Assembly: GCF_902859935.1 (NCBI RefSeq)
Contig: NZ_CADIKI010000017.1
Span: 62,001-126,000 of the forward strand
DNA: 64,000 nucleotides
Direction of reading: 5' to 3'
DNA from: Paraburkholderia fynbosensis
GTDB lineage: Bacteria > Pseudomonadota > Gammaproteobacteria > Burkholderiales > Burkholderiaceae
The number at the start of each line of letters is the position of its first letter. Within the stretch, counting starts at the first letter, position 1. Both the position numbers and the translations under genes were made by a program. Below the pieces are notes generated by a model. That model had not been told where the DNA came from. It worked only from the letters and a program-made list of their open reading frames with translations, and ran no database searches. Shown here piece after piece: positions 1-8,360 of this stretch.

Positions 1-1
1 G

Positions 2-946
2 ATCCGTCGGGAGCTGGGCGACGCCGGTGAATCGCTGCGGCGCTATCCCGATCCGACCGCGCTCAAACTGCGCGAAACGGTGGCCGCCTACCATGGCATC
101 CGCGCAGACCAGGTGTTCGCGGGCAACGGTTCGGATGAAGTGCTGGCGCTCACGTTCCGGGCATTGCTGAAGCACGACCAGCCGCTGCTGTTCCCGGACA
201 TCACGTACAGCTTTTATCCGACCTACGCACGGCTCTTCGAAGTCGACTATCGGACCATCGCGCTCGACGACAGCTTCGCGATCAATGTCGACGACTACAC
301 GGCGCCCAATGGCGGCGTGCTGTTCCCGAACCCGAATGCGCCAACCGGCCGCCCTCTGCCGCTCGCCGACATCGAGCGTCTGGTGGCAAGCAACACGGAA
401 TCGGTCGTCGTAATCGACGAGGCTTACGTGGATTTCGGCGCGGAGTCGGCCATTGCGCTGATCGACCGCTATCCGAACCTGCTGGTCGTTCAGACGACCT
501 CGAAGTCGCGCTCGCTGGCCGGCATGCGCGTAGGTTTCGCGTTCGGCAATCCGGCGCTGATCGACGCGCTGAACCGCGTGAAGGACAGCTTCAACTCCTA
601 TCCGCTCGACCGCCTCGCGCAAGCCGCCGCCACCGCCGCGTACGAAGATGACGCGTGGTTCCGCGACACCTGCGCCAAGGTGATCGCGAGCCGCGAGCGG
701 CTGGCGGCGGGACTGACGGCGCTTGGCTTCGAGGTCGTGCCATCAGCGGCCAATCTCCTGTTCGCGCGCCATGAAGGCTACGACGCGGCGACGCTCGTCT
801 TGCAGCTGAGGGAAAAGGAGATTTTCGTGCGCCATTTCAAGGCGCCGCGAATCGACCAACATCTGCGGATTTCGGTCGGCACCGACGCCGAATGCGACAT
901 TCTGCTGGTGGCGTTGCGCGATATCTTCAGCGCTTACGTCGGCTAG
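2..946 (+). CDS. hisC: Histidinol-phosphate aminotransferase, 5' end missing
   Basis: This PLP-dependent aminotransferase of histidine synthesis converts imidazole-acetol phosphate and glutamate to histidinol phosphate. The frame is open from base 2, so the N-terminus lies outside the window; about 314 residues remain of a usual 350-370. Visible family marks are NPNAPTG, the DEAYVDF motif (Asp for the PLP nitrogen) and TTSKSRSLAGMRVG, whose Lys (about residue 168 of the fragment) is the Schiff-base lysine. Burkholderia-type his operons carry hisC on the same strand as hisG, hisD and hisB, so the rest of the operon probably continues beyond the left edge or this is its end. A hairpin terminator follows the stop. 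Confidence 0.93.
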   Translation: MRRELGDAGESLRRYPDPTALKLRETVAAYHGIRADQVFAGNGSDEVLALTFRALLKHDQPLLFPDITYSFYPTYARLFEVDYRTIALDDSFAINVDDYTAPNGGVLFPNPNAPTGRPLPLADIERLVASNTESVVVIDEAYVDFGAESAIALIDRYPNLLVVQTTSKSRSLAGMRVGFAFGNPALIDALNRVKDSFNSYPLDRLAQAAATAAYEDDAWFRDTCAKVIASRERLAAGLTALGFEVVPSAANLLFARHEGYDAATLVLQLREKEIFVRHFKAPRIDQHLRISVGTDAECDILLVALRDIFSAYVG

Positions 947-981
947 TCCGCGCACGACGAGAAAGCGCCGCGGCAAAAAGA

Positions 982-1011
982 AAAACGGCGAGGCCAAGGC
1001 CTCGCCGTTTT
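982..1011. terminator. Bidirectional terminator between hisC and ferredoxin gene
   Basis: A perfect inverted repeat (arms about 982-995 and 998-1011, core ACGGCGAGGC) begins with an A run and ends with TTTT. It can therefore end transcription from both converging genes. Confidence 0.8.
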
Positions 1012-1030
1012 CTCATCCACATCGCGGATC

Positions 1031-1288
1031 TTATGCGCCCTTCGCGGCTTGCAGCGCGTGATACTTCGCCATCAAGCCCTCGGGCGTTTCCAGGTGGTCA
1101 GGATCGCGCGGAATGCACTCGACCGGGCACACCTGAATGCACTGCGGCTCGTCGAAATGGCCGACACACTCGGTGCATTTCTTCGGGTCGATCACGTAGA
1201 TTTCCGGGCCCATCGAGATCGCGTCGTTCGGGCACTCGGGCTCGCACACGTCGCAATTGATGCACTCGTCGGTAATCATCAAGGCCAT
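1031..1288 (-). CDS. YfhL-type 2x[4Fe-4S] ferredoxin
   Basis: An 85-residue bacterial-type ferredoxin with two [4Fe-4S] clusters. The first cluster motif is C9-x2-C12-x2-C15-x3-C19. The second is spread out (C38-x2-C41-x8-C50-x3-C54, plus C58), the insertion seen in the Allochromatium/YfhL group, whose clusters have unusually low potentials. It is a small soluble electron carrier; its partner cannot be read from the context. It lies upstream of coaD on the opposite side of a terminator, and both are read leftward. No redox partner gene is adjacent. Confidence 0.9.
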   Translation of the reverse strand: MALMITDECINCDVCEPECPNDAISMGPEIYVIDPKKCTECVGHFDEPQCIQVCPVECIPRDPDHLETPEGLMAKYHALQAAKGA

Positions 1289-1351
1289 ACTTCTCTCACT
1301 TCACGCCGGCCGCAGCCGGCTCTGATCCGTCAAACCAACAGTTTACGCCGG

Positions 1352-1867
1352 TTACGGCTGCGCCGCCGAAGCGCCGTCGTTCGGATCCAGCGCGGCGACC
1401 TTCTCGTGCAGCCATTTTTCGACCGATGGGAACACGAACTTGCTGACATCGCCGCCCAGCTGCGCGATCTCGCGCACGATCGTGCCCGAGATGAACTGGT
1501 ACTGGTCGGACGGCGTCATGAACATGGTTTCGACGTCGGGCAGCAAATAGCGGTTCATGCCCGCCATCTGGAACTCATATTCGAAGTCCGACACGGCGCG
1601 CAAGCCACGCACGATCACCCGTGCGTTATTGCTGCGCACGAAGTCCTTCAGCAGTCCCTTGAAGCTCATCACCTGGACGTTCGGGTAGTGCCCGAGCACC
1701 TCGTGAGCGATGTCGAGGCGTTCTTCCAGCGTAAAGAACGGCTTCTTGTTGCGGCTATCGGCAACGCCCACCACCAGCGTGTCGAAAATGCTCGACGCGC
1801 GCCGAACGAGGTCTTCGTGACCGCGCGTCAGCGGGTCAAACGTGCCCGGGTACACGGCGACTACCAT
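1352..1867 (-). CDS. coaD: Phosphopantetheine adenylyltransferase
   Basis: Catalyses the fourth step of coenzyme A synthesis: 4'-phosphopantetheine plus ATP gives dephospho-CoA. The protein has the nucleotidyltransferase signature YPGTFDPLTRGH near its N-terminus (T/HxGH type) and the C-terminal ISGTIVREIA motif that binds ATP. The start at 1867 is chosen because it sits just behind an AGGAG ribosome site and puts the P-loop-like motif at residues 6-17; the frame stays open 18 codons further upstream. At 171 residues it is slightly longer than the E. coli enzyme (159), through an Asp/Ala-rich tail. It follows rsmD on the same strand with about 110 nt between them, an arrangement common in many bacteria. 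Confidence 0.95.
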   Translation of the reverse strand: MVVAVYPGTFDPLTRGHEDLVRRASSIFDTLVVGVADSRNKKPFFTLEERLDIAHEVLGHYPNVQVMSFKGLLKDFVRSNNARVIVRGLRAVSDFEYEFQMAGMNRYLLPDVETMFMTPSDQYQFISGTIVREIAQLGGDVSKFVFPSVEKWLHEKVAALDPNDGASAAQP

Positions 1868-1978
1868 GAGACTTCTCCTCTCTTCAGACAAAGGGCACGT
1901 CAAAGCGTCCACACGACGCATTTGGCACCGACCGCGCTCGTGACGTCAAACCGCCCGGCGCCTGTTTTAGAACGCGCA

Positions 1979-2593
1979 TTATTCCTTATTTTCGCGCTGC
2001 AGCAAATGAAAGTGGACGGCGCCCGCTTTCCCCTGCCGCACGATTTCCCAGCCCGCGAGTGTCTCGTTCCCGTCGAGTTCGAGCGCCTCGCCCGCTTCCA
2101 CGTATAGAAACCCTGCCGCGCTGACGAGCGGCACGGCCAACGCGAGCGTTTTGCCGAGCAGGTCGCCGTCGAACGGCGGATCGAGGAACACCACGTCGAA
2201 CGAGCCGGGTGCGAGACTCGCGGCGAGACGCAAACCGTCCGCCTCGGCAATTTCGATCGTGCGCGCGGCCAGCCGTTCCTGGTTCGCGCGCAACTGGCTG
2301 GCGGCACGCGCGTTGCGCTCCACCATCAGCACCCGCCCAGCACCGCGCGACGCGGCCTCGAAGCCCAGCGCACCACTGCCGGCGAACAGGTCCAGGCAGC
2401 GCTGGCCGTCGAGGCGCTGGCCCAGCCAGTTGAACAGTGTTTCGCGCACGCGGTCCGGCGTGGGGCGTAGGCCGTCGAGATCGAGCACAGGCAAAGGCGT
2501 GCGCTTCCAGTCGCCGCCGATGATACGGATGGCGTGCGGCTTGCCGCCTTTGGACGAAGCGCCGTGGGCGCGTGAGGGTGCGGAACGAGGCAT
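1979..2593 (-). CDS. rsmD: 16S rRNA (guanine966-N2)-methyltransferase
   Basis: Methylates N2 of G966 in 16S rRNA using S-adenosylmethionine. The Rossmann SAM site is LDLFAGSGALG (residues about 67-77) and the amino-methyltransferase motif IV is DPPF (138-141). The length of 204 residues fits the family. It is divergent from ftsY, as in many proteobacteria, and runs toward coaD. The first 20 residues are basic and poorly conserved, so a slightly later start is possible. Confidence 0.93.
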   Translation of the reverse strand: MPRSAPSRAHGASSKGGKPHAIRIIGGDWKRTPLPVLDLDGLRPTPDRVRETLFNWLGQRLDGQRCLDLFAGSGALGFEAASRGAGRVLMVERNARAASQLRANQERLAARTIEIAEADGLRLAASLAPGSFDVVFLDPPFDGDLLGKTLALAVPLVSAAGFLYVEAGEALELDGNETLAGWEIVRQGKAGAVHFHLLQRENKE

Positions 2594-2847
2594 GCAGTTT
2601 CAATGACGTGATGAACGCAACCGCGACGTCGATACGCGCGGGGTCGGAGCGCCAACGTTACCACAGGGGCGGCCCGCGTCCAGCCTGGCCGATCGGCCGA
2701 TACGACGGGCGGCGGCGCGCCTGATAAAATGTGCGGCTTCCAGCGCCTTGCATCCCGCGCTTTGTCTACCCCTGCAACGCTGCCTGCTGCTCCCGCCGGT
2801 CTTGTGCCGGCTGCGCGCATCGGCGCGCGCTCTCACCACGCCAGATC

Positions 2848-4038
2848 ATGTTCAGCTTTTTCAAACGATTCAAGGGTTCGAAAGAGTCCGATACCGCGGC
2901 AGACGAATCGCAGGCGGCACCCGAAGGCTCGGCGCCCGATGCCGCCGCAGAGGTGCCCGCAGTGCCTGTCGTGCCGGCTGCGCGTCCTGCAGCCTCCGTT
3001 GGCATCGAAGCCCCGGCGCCCGCCCCGGCCGCAAGCGTGCCGGAGCCCGAGCCGGAACTCGAGCCGGAACTCGAGCCGGAAGCAGCCGCGCTCGAAACCG
3101 TCGAAATCGTCCCGCCGCCCGTGCAGGACGCGGGCGCGAAACGCTCGTGGCTCACGCGCCTGAAAACCGGCCTGTCGAAGACGAGTTCGAGCCTGACCGG
3201 TATTTTCGTCGGCGCGAAGCTCGACGAAGACCTGTACGAAGAGCTCGAAACCGCGCTGCTGATGTCGGACGCGGGCGTCGAGGCCACCGAATTCCTGCTC
3301 GAGTCGCTGCGTGAGAAAGTGCGCAGCGAGCGCATCACCGATCCCCAACAGGTCAAGGGCGCGCTGCGCGCGCTGCTGGTCGACCTGCTCAAGCCGCTGG
3401 AAAAATCGCTGATGCTCGGCCGCGCGCAACCGCTCGTGATGATGATCGCGGGCGTCAACGGCGCGGGCAAGACCACCAGCATCGGCAAGCTCGCCAAGCA
3501 TCTGCAGAGCTTCAATCAATCGGTGCTGCTGGCCGCGGGCGACACGTTCCGCGCCGCCGCGCGCGAGCAACTGGCGATCTGGGGCCAGCGCAACAACGTG
3601 ACCGTGGTATCGCAGGAAAGCGGCGACCCGGCGGCGGTAATCTTCGACGCGGTCGGCGCCGCGCGCGCGCGCAAGATCGACGTGATGATGGCGGACACGG
3701 CCGGCCGTCTGCCGACCCAGCTGCATCTGATGGAAGAATTGCGCAAGGTGAAGCGCGTGATCGGCAAGGCGCACGACGGCGCACCGCACGAGGTGCTGCT
3801 GGTGATCGACGCGAACACCGGCCAGAACGCGCTCGCGCAAGTGAAGGCCTTCGACGACGCGCTCGGCCTCACCGGCCTGATCGTCACCAAGCTCGACGGC
3901 ACCGCGAAGGGCGGCATTCTCGCCGCCATCGCTCGGCAGCGTCCGATTCCGGTGTACTTCATCGGCGTCGGCGAAAAGGTCGAGGACTTGCAGCCCTTCA
4001 GCGCGGAAGAATTTACGGACGCATTGCTGGGAGGTTGA
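2848..4038 (+). CDS. ftsY: Signal recognition particle receptor FtsY
   Basis: SRP receptor GTPase that docks ribosome-SRP complexes at the inner membrane. Residues 1-95 form the acidic, Ala/Pro/Glu-rich A domain, beginning MFSFFKRFKG, a membrane-targeting amphipathic segment. The NG domain follows: G1 GVNGAGKTT at 202-210, G3 DTAGR at 283-287, G4 TKLD at 347-350. The start at 2848 is preferred over an upstream ATG at 2731 because the extra 39 residues look non-coding (Cys/Arg-rich) and FtsY proteins commonly begin MFSFF or similar. The A domain contains a short EPELEPEL repeat. A strong terminator follows. Confidence 0.96.
   Translation: MFSFFKRFKGSKESDTAADESQAAPEGSAPDAAAEVPAVPVVPAARPAASVGIEAPAPAPAASVPEPEPELEPELEPEAAALETVEIVPPPVQDAGAKRSWLTRLKTGLSKTSSSLTGIFVGAKLDEDLYEELETALLMSDAGVEATEFLLESLREKVRSERITDPQQVKGALRALLVDLLKPLEKSLMLGRAQPLVMMIAGVNGAGKTTSIGKLAKHLQSFNQSVLLAAGDTFRAAAREQLAIWGQRNNVTVVSQESGDPAAVIFDAVGAARARKIDVMMADTAGRLPTQLHLMEELRKVKRVIGKAHDGAPHEVLLVIDANTGQNALAQVKAFDDALGLTGLIVTKLDGTAKGGILAAIARQRPIPVYFIGVGEKVEDLQPFSAEEFTDALLGG
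3049..3081 (+). repeat. 12-bp tandem repeat inside ftsY
   Basis: The unit GAGCCGGAACTC occurs twice exactly and a third time in altered form. It encodes the repeated acidic tetrapeptide EPEL in the A domain, so copy-number change would keep the frame. Confidence 0.75.
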
Positions 4039-4075
4039 ATCTCTCGGCCGCGCAAGGTTCGGCGCACGTGTCAGC

Positions 4076-4106
4076 AAAAAGGGCACTCCACGGAGTGCCC
4101 TTTTTT
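4076..4106. terminator. Bidirectional terminator ftsY / maiA
   Basis: The stem GGGCACTC / GAGTGCCC (4081-4100) has a CACG loop, an A5 run before it and a T6 run after it. It sits between two converging genes and can serve both. Confidence 0.9.
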
Positions 4107-4123
4107 CATTCGACATCGTCCTG

Positions 4124-4768
4124 TCACTCGGCGTCGGGTTGCACGCCAGGCGCTGCACGGGCAAACGCGTCGATCTGCATCGCGTGGTCGTAGATGCGCT
4201 GGATCGTCGGAAACCGCGTCGTGTCGACCTTGAAGCGCTGCGCATTGAACACCTGCGGGATCAGACAGGCGTCGGCGAGCGTCGGCGTATCGCCAAAACA
4301 CAGCTTGCCGGTGCGCGCGCTGCCGGCCAGATGGGCTTCGAGCGTCGCGAAGCCCGCTTCGACCCAATGCCGATACCAGGCGTCTTTCGCGTCGTCGTCG
4401 ACACACAGCGTGTGCTTCAGATACTTCAGCACCCGCAGATTGTTCAACGGATGAATCTCGCACGCGACCTGTAACGCCAGAGAACGAACGTACGCGCGGT
4501 CGCCGGGCGCTTTGGGCAGCAACGGCGGCTCGGGATGCGTCTCCTCCAGATACTCGATGATCGCAAGCGACTGCGGCATCAGCTCGTTGCCGTCGACGAG
4601 TGTCGGCACGATGCCATCCACATTCACTTTGCGATACTCCGGCTTCAGTTGCTCGCCGCCGTCGCGCACGAGGTGCACGGGCACATAGTCGTACGGCAGC
4701 TTCTTCACGTTCAGCGCAATGCGCACGCGATAGGACGCCGAGCTCCGGAAATAGCTGTAGAGCTTCAT
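4124..4768 (-). CDS. maiA: Maleylacetoacetate (or maleylpyruvate) isomerase, zeta-class GST
   Basis: A glutathione-dependent cis-trans isomerase of 214 residues with the GST fold. The N-terminal zeta motif reads SSASYRVRIAL; the Cys that human and many other zeta enzymes have after SS is Ala here. The glutathione-binding segment GIVPTLVDG and the SLAIIEYLEE helix are present. The start at 4768 follows a GGAGGAG site. The next gene upstream on the same strand is a small FAH-family hydrolase, 29 nt away, so the two form an operon for ring-cleavage product breakdown. The partner is the 232-residue type rather than the ~430-residue tyrosine-pathway fumarylacetoacetase, so gentisate (maleylpyruvate to fumarylpyruvate) is as likely as homogentisate. 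Confidence 0.88.
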   Translation of the reverse strand: MKLYSYFRSSASYRVRIALNVKKLPYDYVPVHLVRDGGEQLKPEYRKVNVDGIVPTLVDGNELMPQSLAIIEYLEETHPEPPLLPKAPGDRAYVRSLALQVACEIHPLNNLRVLKYLKHTLCVDDDAKDAWYRHWVEAGFATLEAHLAGSARTGKLCFGDTPTLADACLIPQVFNAQRFKVDTTRFPTIQRIYDHAMQIDAFARAAPGVQPDAE

Positions 4769-4797
4769 GTTGTCTGTCTCCTCCAAGCCGCCGCCTG

Positions 4798-5496
4798 TCA
4801 GACGACGCGCACGCTGAACTCGCCGAGTCCGTCCACACCGCCCTTCATCAGATCGCCCTTCGCCACCGCGCCGACGCCTTCAGGCGTGCCGGTGAAAATC
4901 AGATCGCCGGGCTGCAATTCGAACAGCGTCGACAGATAGGCGACCGTCTCCGCCACCGACCAGATCAGCTGCGACACGTCCGAGCGCTGCTTTTCCTCTC
5001 CATTGACCGACAACCAGATCGCGCCGTTGCCGACATGGCCGATCGCCGTCACGGGATGGATCGGGCCGAGCGGCGCCGAGTGATCGAAGCCCTTCGCGGT
5101 ATCCCACGGACGGCCCAGCTTCTTTGCTTCGGCTTGCAGATCGCGGCGCGTCATGTCGAGACCGAGTGCATAGCCGTAGACGTGGTCGAGCGCGCTTTCG
5201 GCCGGAATGTCCTTGCCGCCTTTGCCGATCGCGGCCACCAGTTCCATTTCGAAGTGGACGTTTTTCGACTGCGTCGGATAGGGGAATTCGCCGGTGGCGC
5301 CGGGCGCGACATACAGCACGGCATCGGCTGGCTTGGTGAAGAAGAACGGCGGCTCGCGGTCGGGATCGTGACCCATCTCGCGCGCGTGTGCTTCGTAGTT
5401 GCGTCCCACGCAGTAGATGCGACGCACCGCGAACTGCTCGCTGGACCCCACAACCGGCACCGCCACCTGCGGTGCGGGTGCAAATACGTAACTCAT
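4798..5496 (-). CDS. Fumarylacetoacetase-family hydrolase (fumarylpyruvate hydrolase-like)
   Basis: A 232-residue FAH-fold C-C hydrolase. Visible features are YCVGRNYEAHAREMG, the metal-binding stretch with FEMELVAAIGKGG (E-x-E type ligands) and TGTPEGVGAVAKGD near the C-terminus. The start at 5496 follows a GGAG site; upstream in-frame sequence looks non-coding. Enzymes of this size act on acylpyruvates such as fumarylpyruvate. Paired with maiA it could complete gentisate degradation to fumarate and pyruvate, but no ring-cleaving dioxygenase lies in the window. The exact substrate cannot be fixed from sequence. Confidence 0.85.
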   Translation of the reverse strand: MSYVFAPAPQVAVPVVGSSEQFAVRRIYCVGRNYEAHAREMGHDPDREPPFFFTKPADAVLYVAPGATGEFPYPTQSKNVHFEMELVAAIGKGGKDIPAESALDHVYGYALGLDMTRRDLQAEAKKLGRPWDTAKGFDHSAPLGPIHPVTAIGHVGNGAIWLSVNGEEKQRSDVSQLIWSVAETVAYLSTLFELQPGDLIFTGTPEGVGAVAKGDLMKGGVDGLGEFSVRVV

Positions 5497-5732
5497 CCCG
5501 TTCTCCGTTGCTTGATTTGCGCCGACGACGCGGCGAGAAAACTTCGAGTGTAACGCGCGGCAAAGCGCCGCGCGCGGCGGTCGGGCAGGTGCGCGCGGGC
5601 GGACGGCCGCGCACCGCGCCTCGCAGTATCGCCATAGATGCGATACTGACACCGAACAGCGACCAACAGCTTCCCTTGAATACCATGGCGAGCCGCCCGC
5701 GCGCGGCACGCCATCACGCCCCCTTGCGCCCG

Positions 5733-6701
5733 ATGACCGACACCGCCCTTGACACCCCATTCCCCTGCGCCCGCTTCATCAAGGAAATCGGCCGCGGCCC
5801 GAATGGCGCCCGCGCGCTGACCGCTGAAGATACGCGCGCGCTCTACACCGCGATGCTCGATGGCCGCGTGGCCGAGCTCGAACTGGGCGCGGTGCTGCTC
5901 GCTTATCGTGTGAAAGGCGAAACCGCCGACGAACTCGCCGCGATGCTGGCGGGCGCGCACGCGTCGTTCGAGCCGATCCATTTGCCGCACGGCGCATTCC
6001 GGCCCGTGTCCATCCCCACCTACAACGGTGCGCGCAAGCAGCCGAACCTGGTCCCGCTGCTGGCCCTGCTACTGGCACGCGAAGGCGTGCCGGTACTGGT
6101 GCACGGCGTCACCGAAGATCCGGGCCGCGTGACGAGCGCGGAAATCTTCACCCATCTGCAAATCCAGCATGCGCGCTCGCACGCCGATATCGAAGACGGG
6201 CTCGCCGAGCACCGTCTCGCGTTCGCGCCGATCGACGTGCTCGCGCCGAAGCTCGCGCGCCTGCTCGCGCTGCGCCGACGCATGGGCGTGCGTAATTCGA
6301 CGCACACGCTGGTGAAAATCCTGCAGCCGTTCGCGCCGGCGGGGCTGCGCCTCGTGAACTACACGCATCCGCCGTATCGCGACAGTCTCACGCAGTTGTT
6401 CAACTCGCATCCGGACGCGGCCCTGGGCGGCGCGCTGCTGGCGCGCGGCACCGAAGGCGAAGCGGTGGCCGACACGCGGCGTCAGGTGCAGGTGGACTGG
6501 CTGCACGACGGCGTCTGCGAAACGCGCGTGCCGCACGAGCGCTCGTCGCCTGATGCGCCGGAAGTCGACTTGCCCGAAGCGCGCGATGCCGCCACCACGG
6601 CCGCGTGGATCAGCGCCGTGCTGCGCGGTGAAGCGCCGGTGCCGAGCGCGATCGAACGGCAAGTGGAACTGATCGTGGACGTCGCGAAAATGCCGGTGTG
6701 A
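5733..6701 (+). CDS. ybiB: YbiB family DNA-binding protein (TrpD2-like)
   Basis: A 322-residue relative of anthranilate phosphoribosyltransferase (glycosyltransferase family 3 fold). Family landmarks are ALYTAMLDG with YRVKGETADELAAML in the N-terminal helical domain, then IPTYNGARKQPNLVPLLALLLA and VHGVTEDPGRVTSAEI. The E. coli homologue is a LexA-regulated DNA-binding protein without TrpD activity; that role is known for the family, not shown here. An ATG at 5685 would add 16 basic residues. The gene is divergent from the FAH-family gene, and the leu leader region follows. Confidence 0.85.
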   Translation: MTDTALDTPFPCARFIKEIGRGPNGARALTAEDTRALYTAMLDGRVAELELGAVLLAYRVKGETADELAAMLAGAHASFEPIHLPHGAFRPVSIPTYNGARKQPNLVPLLALLLAREGVPVLVHGVTEDPGRVTSAEIFTHLQIQHARSHADIEDGLAEHRLAFAPIDVLAPKLARLLALRRRMGVRNSTHTLVKILQPFAPAGLRLVNYTHPPYRDSLTQLFNSHPDAALGGALLARGTEGEAVADTRRQVQVDWLHDGVCETRVPHERSSPDAPEVDLPEARDAATTAAWISAVLRGEAPVPSAIERQVELIVDVAKMPV

Positions 6702-6802
6702 AGCGTTGAAAAAGAAGTTGAAGTCGAGGTCGACGCGCATGCGTGAGCCGGCGTGGCGCGCTCCTATGGCATGAGTTGGCGCGAGGAAGCGGTGGTCGCG
6801 GG

Positions 6803-6832
6803 TTGACACACCGCTTCATACCGTCATACATT
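6803..6832 (+). promoter_or_regulatory. Sigma-70 promoter of the leu leader
   Basis: A perfect -35 TTGACA (6803-6808) is followed after 18 bp by TACATT (6827-6832). The expected transcription start is about 6838-6840, practically at the leader peptide ATG, so the message may begin leaderless. Confidence 0.6.
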
Positions 6833-6839
6833 CAGGCCC

Positions 6840-6914
6840 ATGCGTTCCCTTCCGAACACCCTCCGAATTACCTTCGGCCGCCTAGCGCGGCCCCTATCGC
6901 TACGCCTGGCGTAA
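6840..6914 (+). CDS. Leucine-rich leader peptide (24 residues)
   Basis: A 24-codon frame with six leucines (codons 4, 8, 15, 19, 21, 23), three of them the CTA codon, which is rare in this G/C-rich genome. It ends TAA at 6912-6914. The position, directly after a TTGACA promoter and 330 nt before leuA, and the clustering of Leu codons fit a transcription-attenuation leader that senses leucyl-tRNA. No strong ribosome site precedes the ATG; translation from the 5' end of a leaderless message is possible. Function is inferred from composition and position. Confidence 0.7.
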   Translation: MRSLPNTLRITFGRLARPLSLRLA

Positions 6915-6952
6915 GTCAGGCATAGCGCCGTTCGTTGGCAACCCTCGTTGCC
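6898..6952 (+). promoter_or_regulatory. Attenuator-like hairpins after the leu leader
   Basis: The first hairpin pairs CGCTACGCCTG (6898-6908) with CAGGCATAGCG (6917-6927), with one mismatch. Its left arm contains the last Leu codons of the leader, so a ribosome stalled there would disrupt it. A second hairpin pairs GGCAAC with GTTGCC (6937-6952). A further perfect 8-bp stem lies at 7032-7056. None is followed by a U run, so termination, if any, would not be the simple intrinsic kind. Confidence 0.5.
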
Positions 6953-7244
6953 GCCGGACGGTCCTCCAGGCAGTGTCGCAGCTCCCGTTTCGCCCCCCAG
7001 CGTAGTTCTTCACAACCAGTAGTCGTTTGCGTTCGTCCGTTTACCGTGCGGACGAAGCGCGAGGGTCAAATGCACGTTGCATGGGCATCATCCACGTTCG
7101 TTTTCGTCATCCTCGTGACGTTGTTCGTTCGCGCCCGTTCGTTGTTGCCGCTAGCGATCGGCTGGCGGGCCGTGCATCCGTGGCAGTCCGCCAACCGCTC
7201 AATGCCACCGCCTTTCGCATACGACACAACGAACAAGGCACATC

Positions 7245-8360
7245 ATGTTGCGCAATCCCGCTGAAAAATACCGTCCCTTCCCTCCCGTGCGCCTCACCGG
7301 CCGCAAATGGCCGAGCCGCACGATCGACCAGGCGCCCGTCTGGATGAGCACCGACCTGCGCGACGGCAACCAGGCGCTGATGGAGCCGATGAACGCTGCA
7401 CAAAAGCTCGAATTCTTCGAGGTGCTGGTCGCGATCGGCTTCAAGGAGATCGAGGTCGGCTTTCCGTCGGCGTCGCAGACCGACTTCGATTTCGTGCGCA
7501 AGCTGATCGAGGAAAAGCGCATTCCCGACGACGTGACCATCGAGGTCTTCATGCCGTCGCGCGCGGACCTGATCGCTCGTACGTTCGAGTCCCTCGAGGG
7601 CGCGCCGCACGCCATCGTGCATCTGTATAACGCGATCTGCCCGTCGTTCCGGCGCATCGTCTACAACCAGTCGAGAGCCGGGATCAAGGCGCTGGCCGTG
7701 GACGGCACCCGCCTCATCAAGGAACACGCGCAGGCGCGCGCGGGCACGCACTGGACCTTCCAGTACTCGCCCGAAACCTTCAATACAGCCGAGCTTCCGT
7801 TTGCCCGCGAGGTCTGCGATGCCGTCGCGCAAACATGGCAGCCCACGCGCGCGCACAAGATGGTCCTCAACCTGCCGGCGAGCGTCGAGGCGGCGACGCC
7901 GAACGTCTTCGCCGACCAGATCGAATGGATGGATCGTCATCTTGCTTATCGCGACAGCATCGTGCTGTCGGTGCATCCGCATAACGATCGCGGCACCGCG
8001 GTGGCCGCGGCGGAACTGGCGCTGCTCGCGGGTGCGGACCGCGTCGAAGGATGCCTGTTCGGCAATGGCGAGCGTACGGGCAATCTCGATCTCGTCGCGC
8101 TGGCGATGAATCTCAATGCGCAGGGCATCGCCACCGGGCTCGATTTCTCCGATATCGCGGCGGTGCGGCGCGTGGTCGAGCGGTGCAATCGGCTTCCGGT
8201 GCATCCACGGCATCCGTATGCGGGCGATGCAGTGATGCAGGCGGCCGATGCGGGGCGCCGCCAGAGCGTCGCCGCGGATCAGGAGGGTGCGGCGAGCGCA
8301 ATCGACACGGCGGGTCGTGCCGAGTCGCGCGTAGAGGAGCGGCAGCGCGTCGCCGCCTGA
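7245..8360 (+). pseudogene. leuA: 2-isopropylmalate synthase, 3' part lost
   Basis: The first ~328 codons (7245 to about 8229) are a clear catalytic domain of the long-type LeuA that condenses acetyl-CoA and 2-ketoisovalerate. They carry DLRDGNQAL (37-45), the metal motif HPHND (244-248) and GCLFGNGERTGN. Family similarity stops after HPRHPYAGD; the next 43 residues to the stop are low-complexity Arg/Ala/Gln-rich and unlike LeuA. Normal proteins of this type are about 550-570 residues, so the linker and the leucine-binding regulatory domain are gone, probably with part of the catalytic site closure. The start follows an AAGG site. Whether the truncated protein folds is unknown; I call it a remnant. 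Confidence 0.8.
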
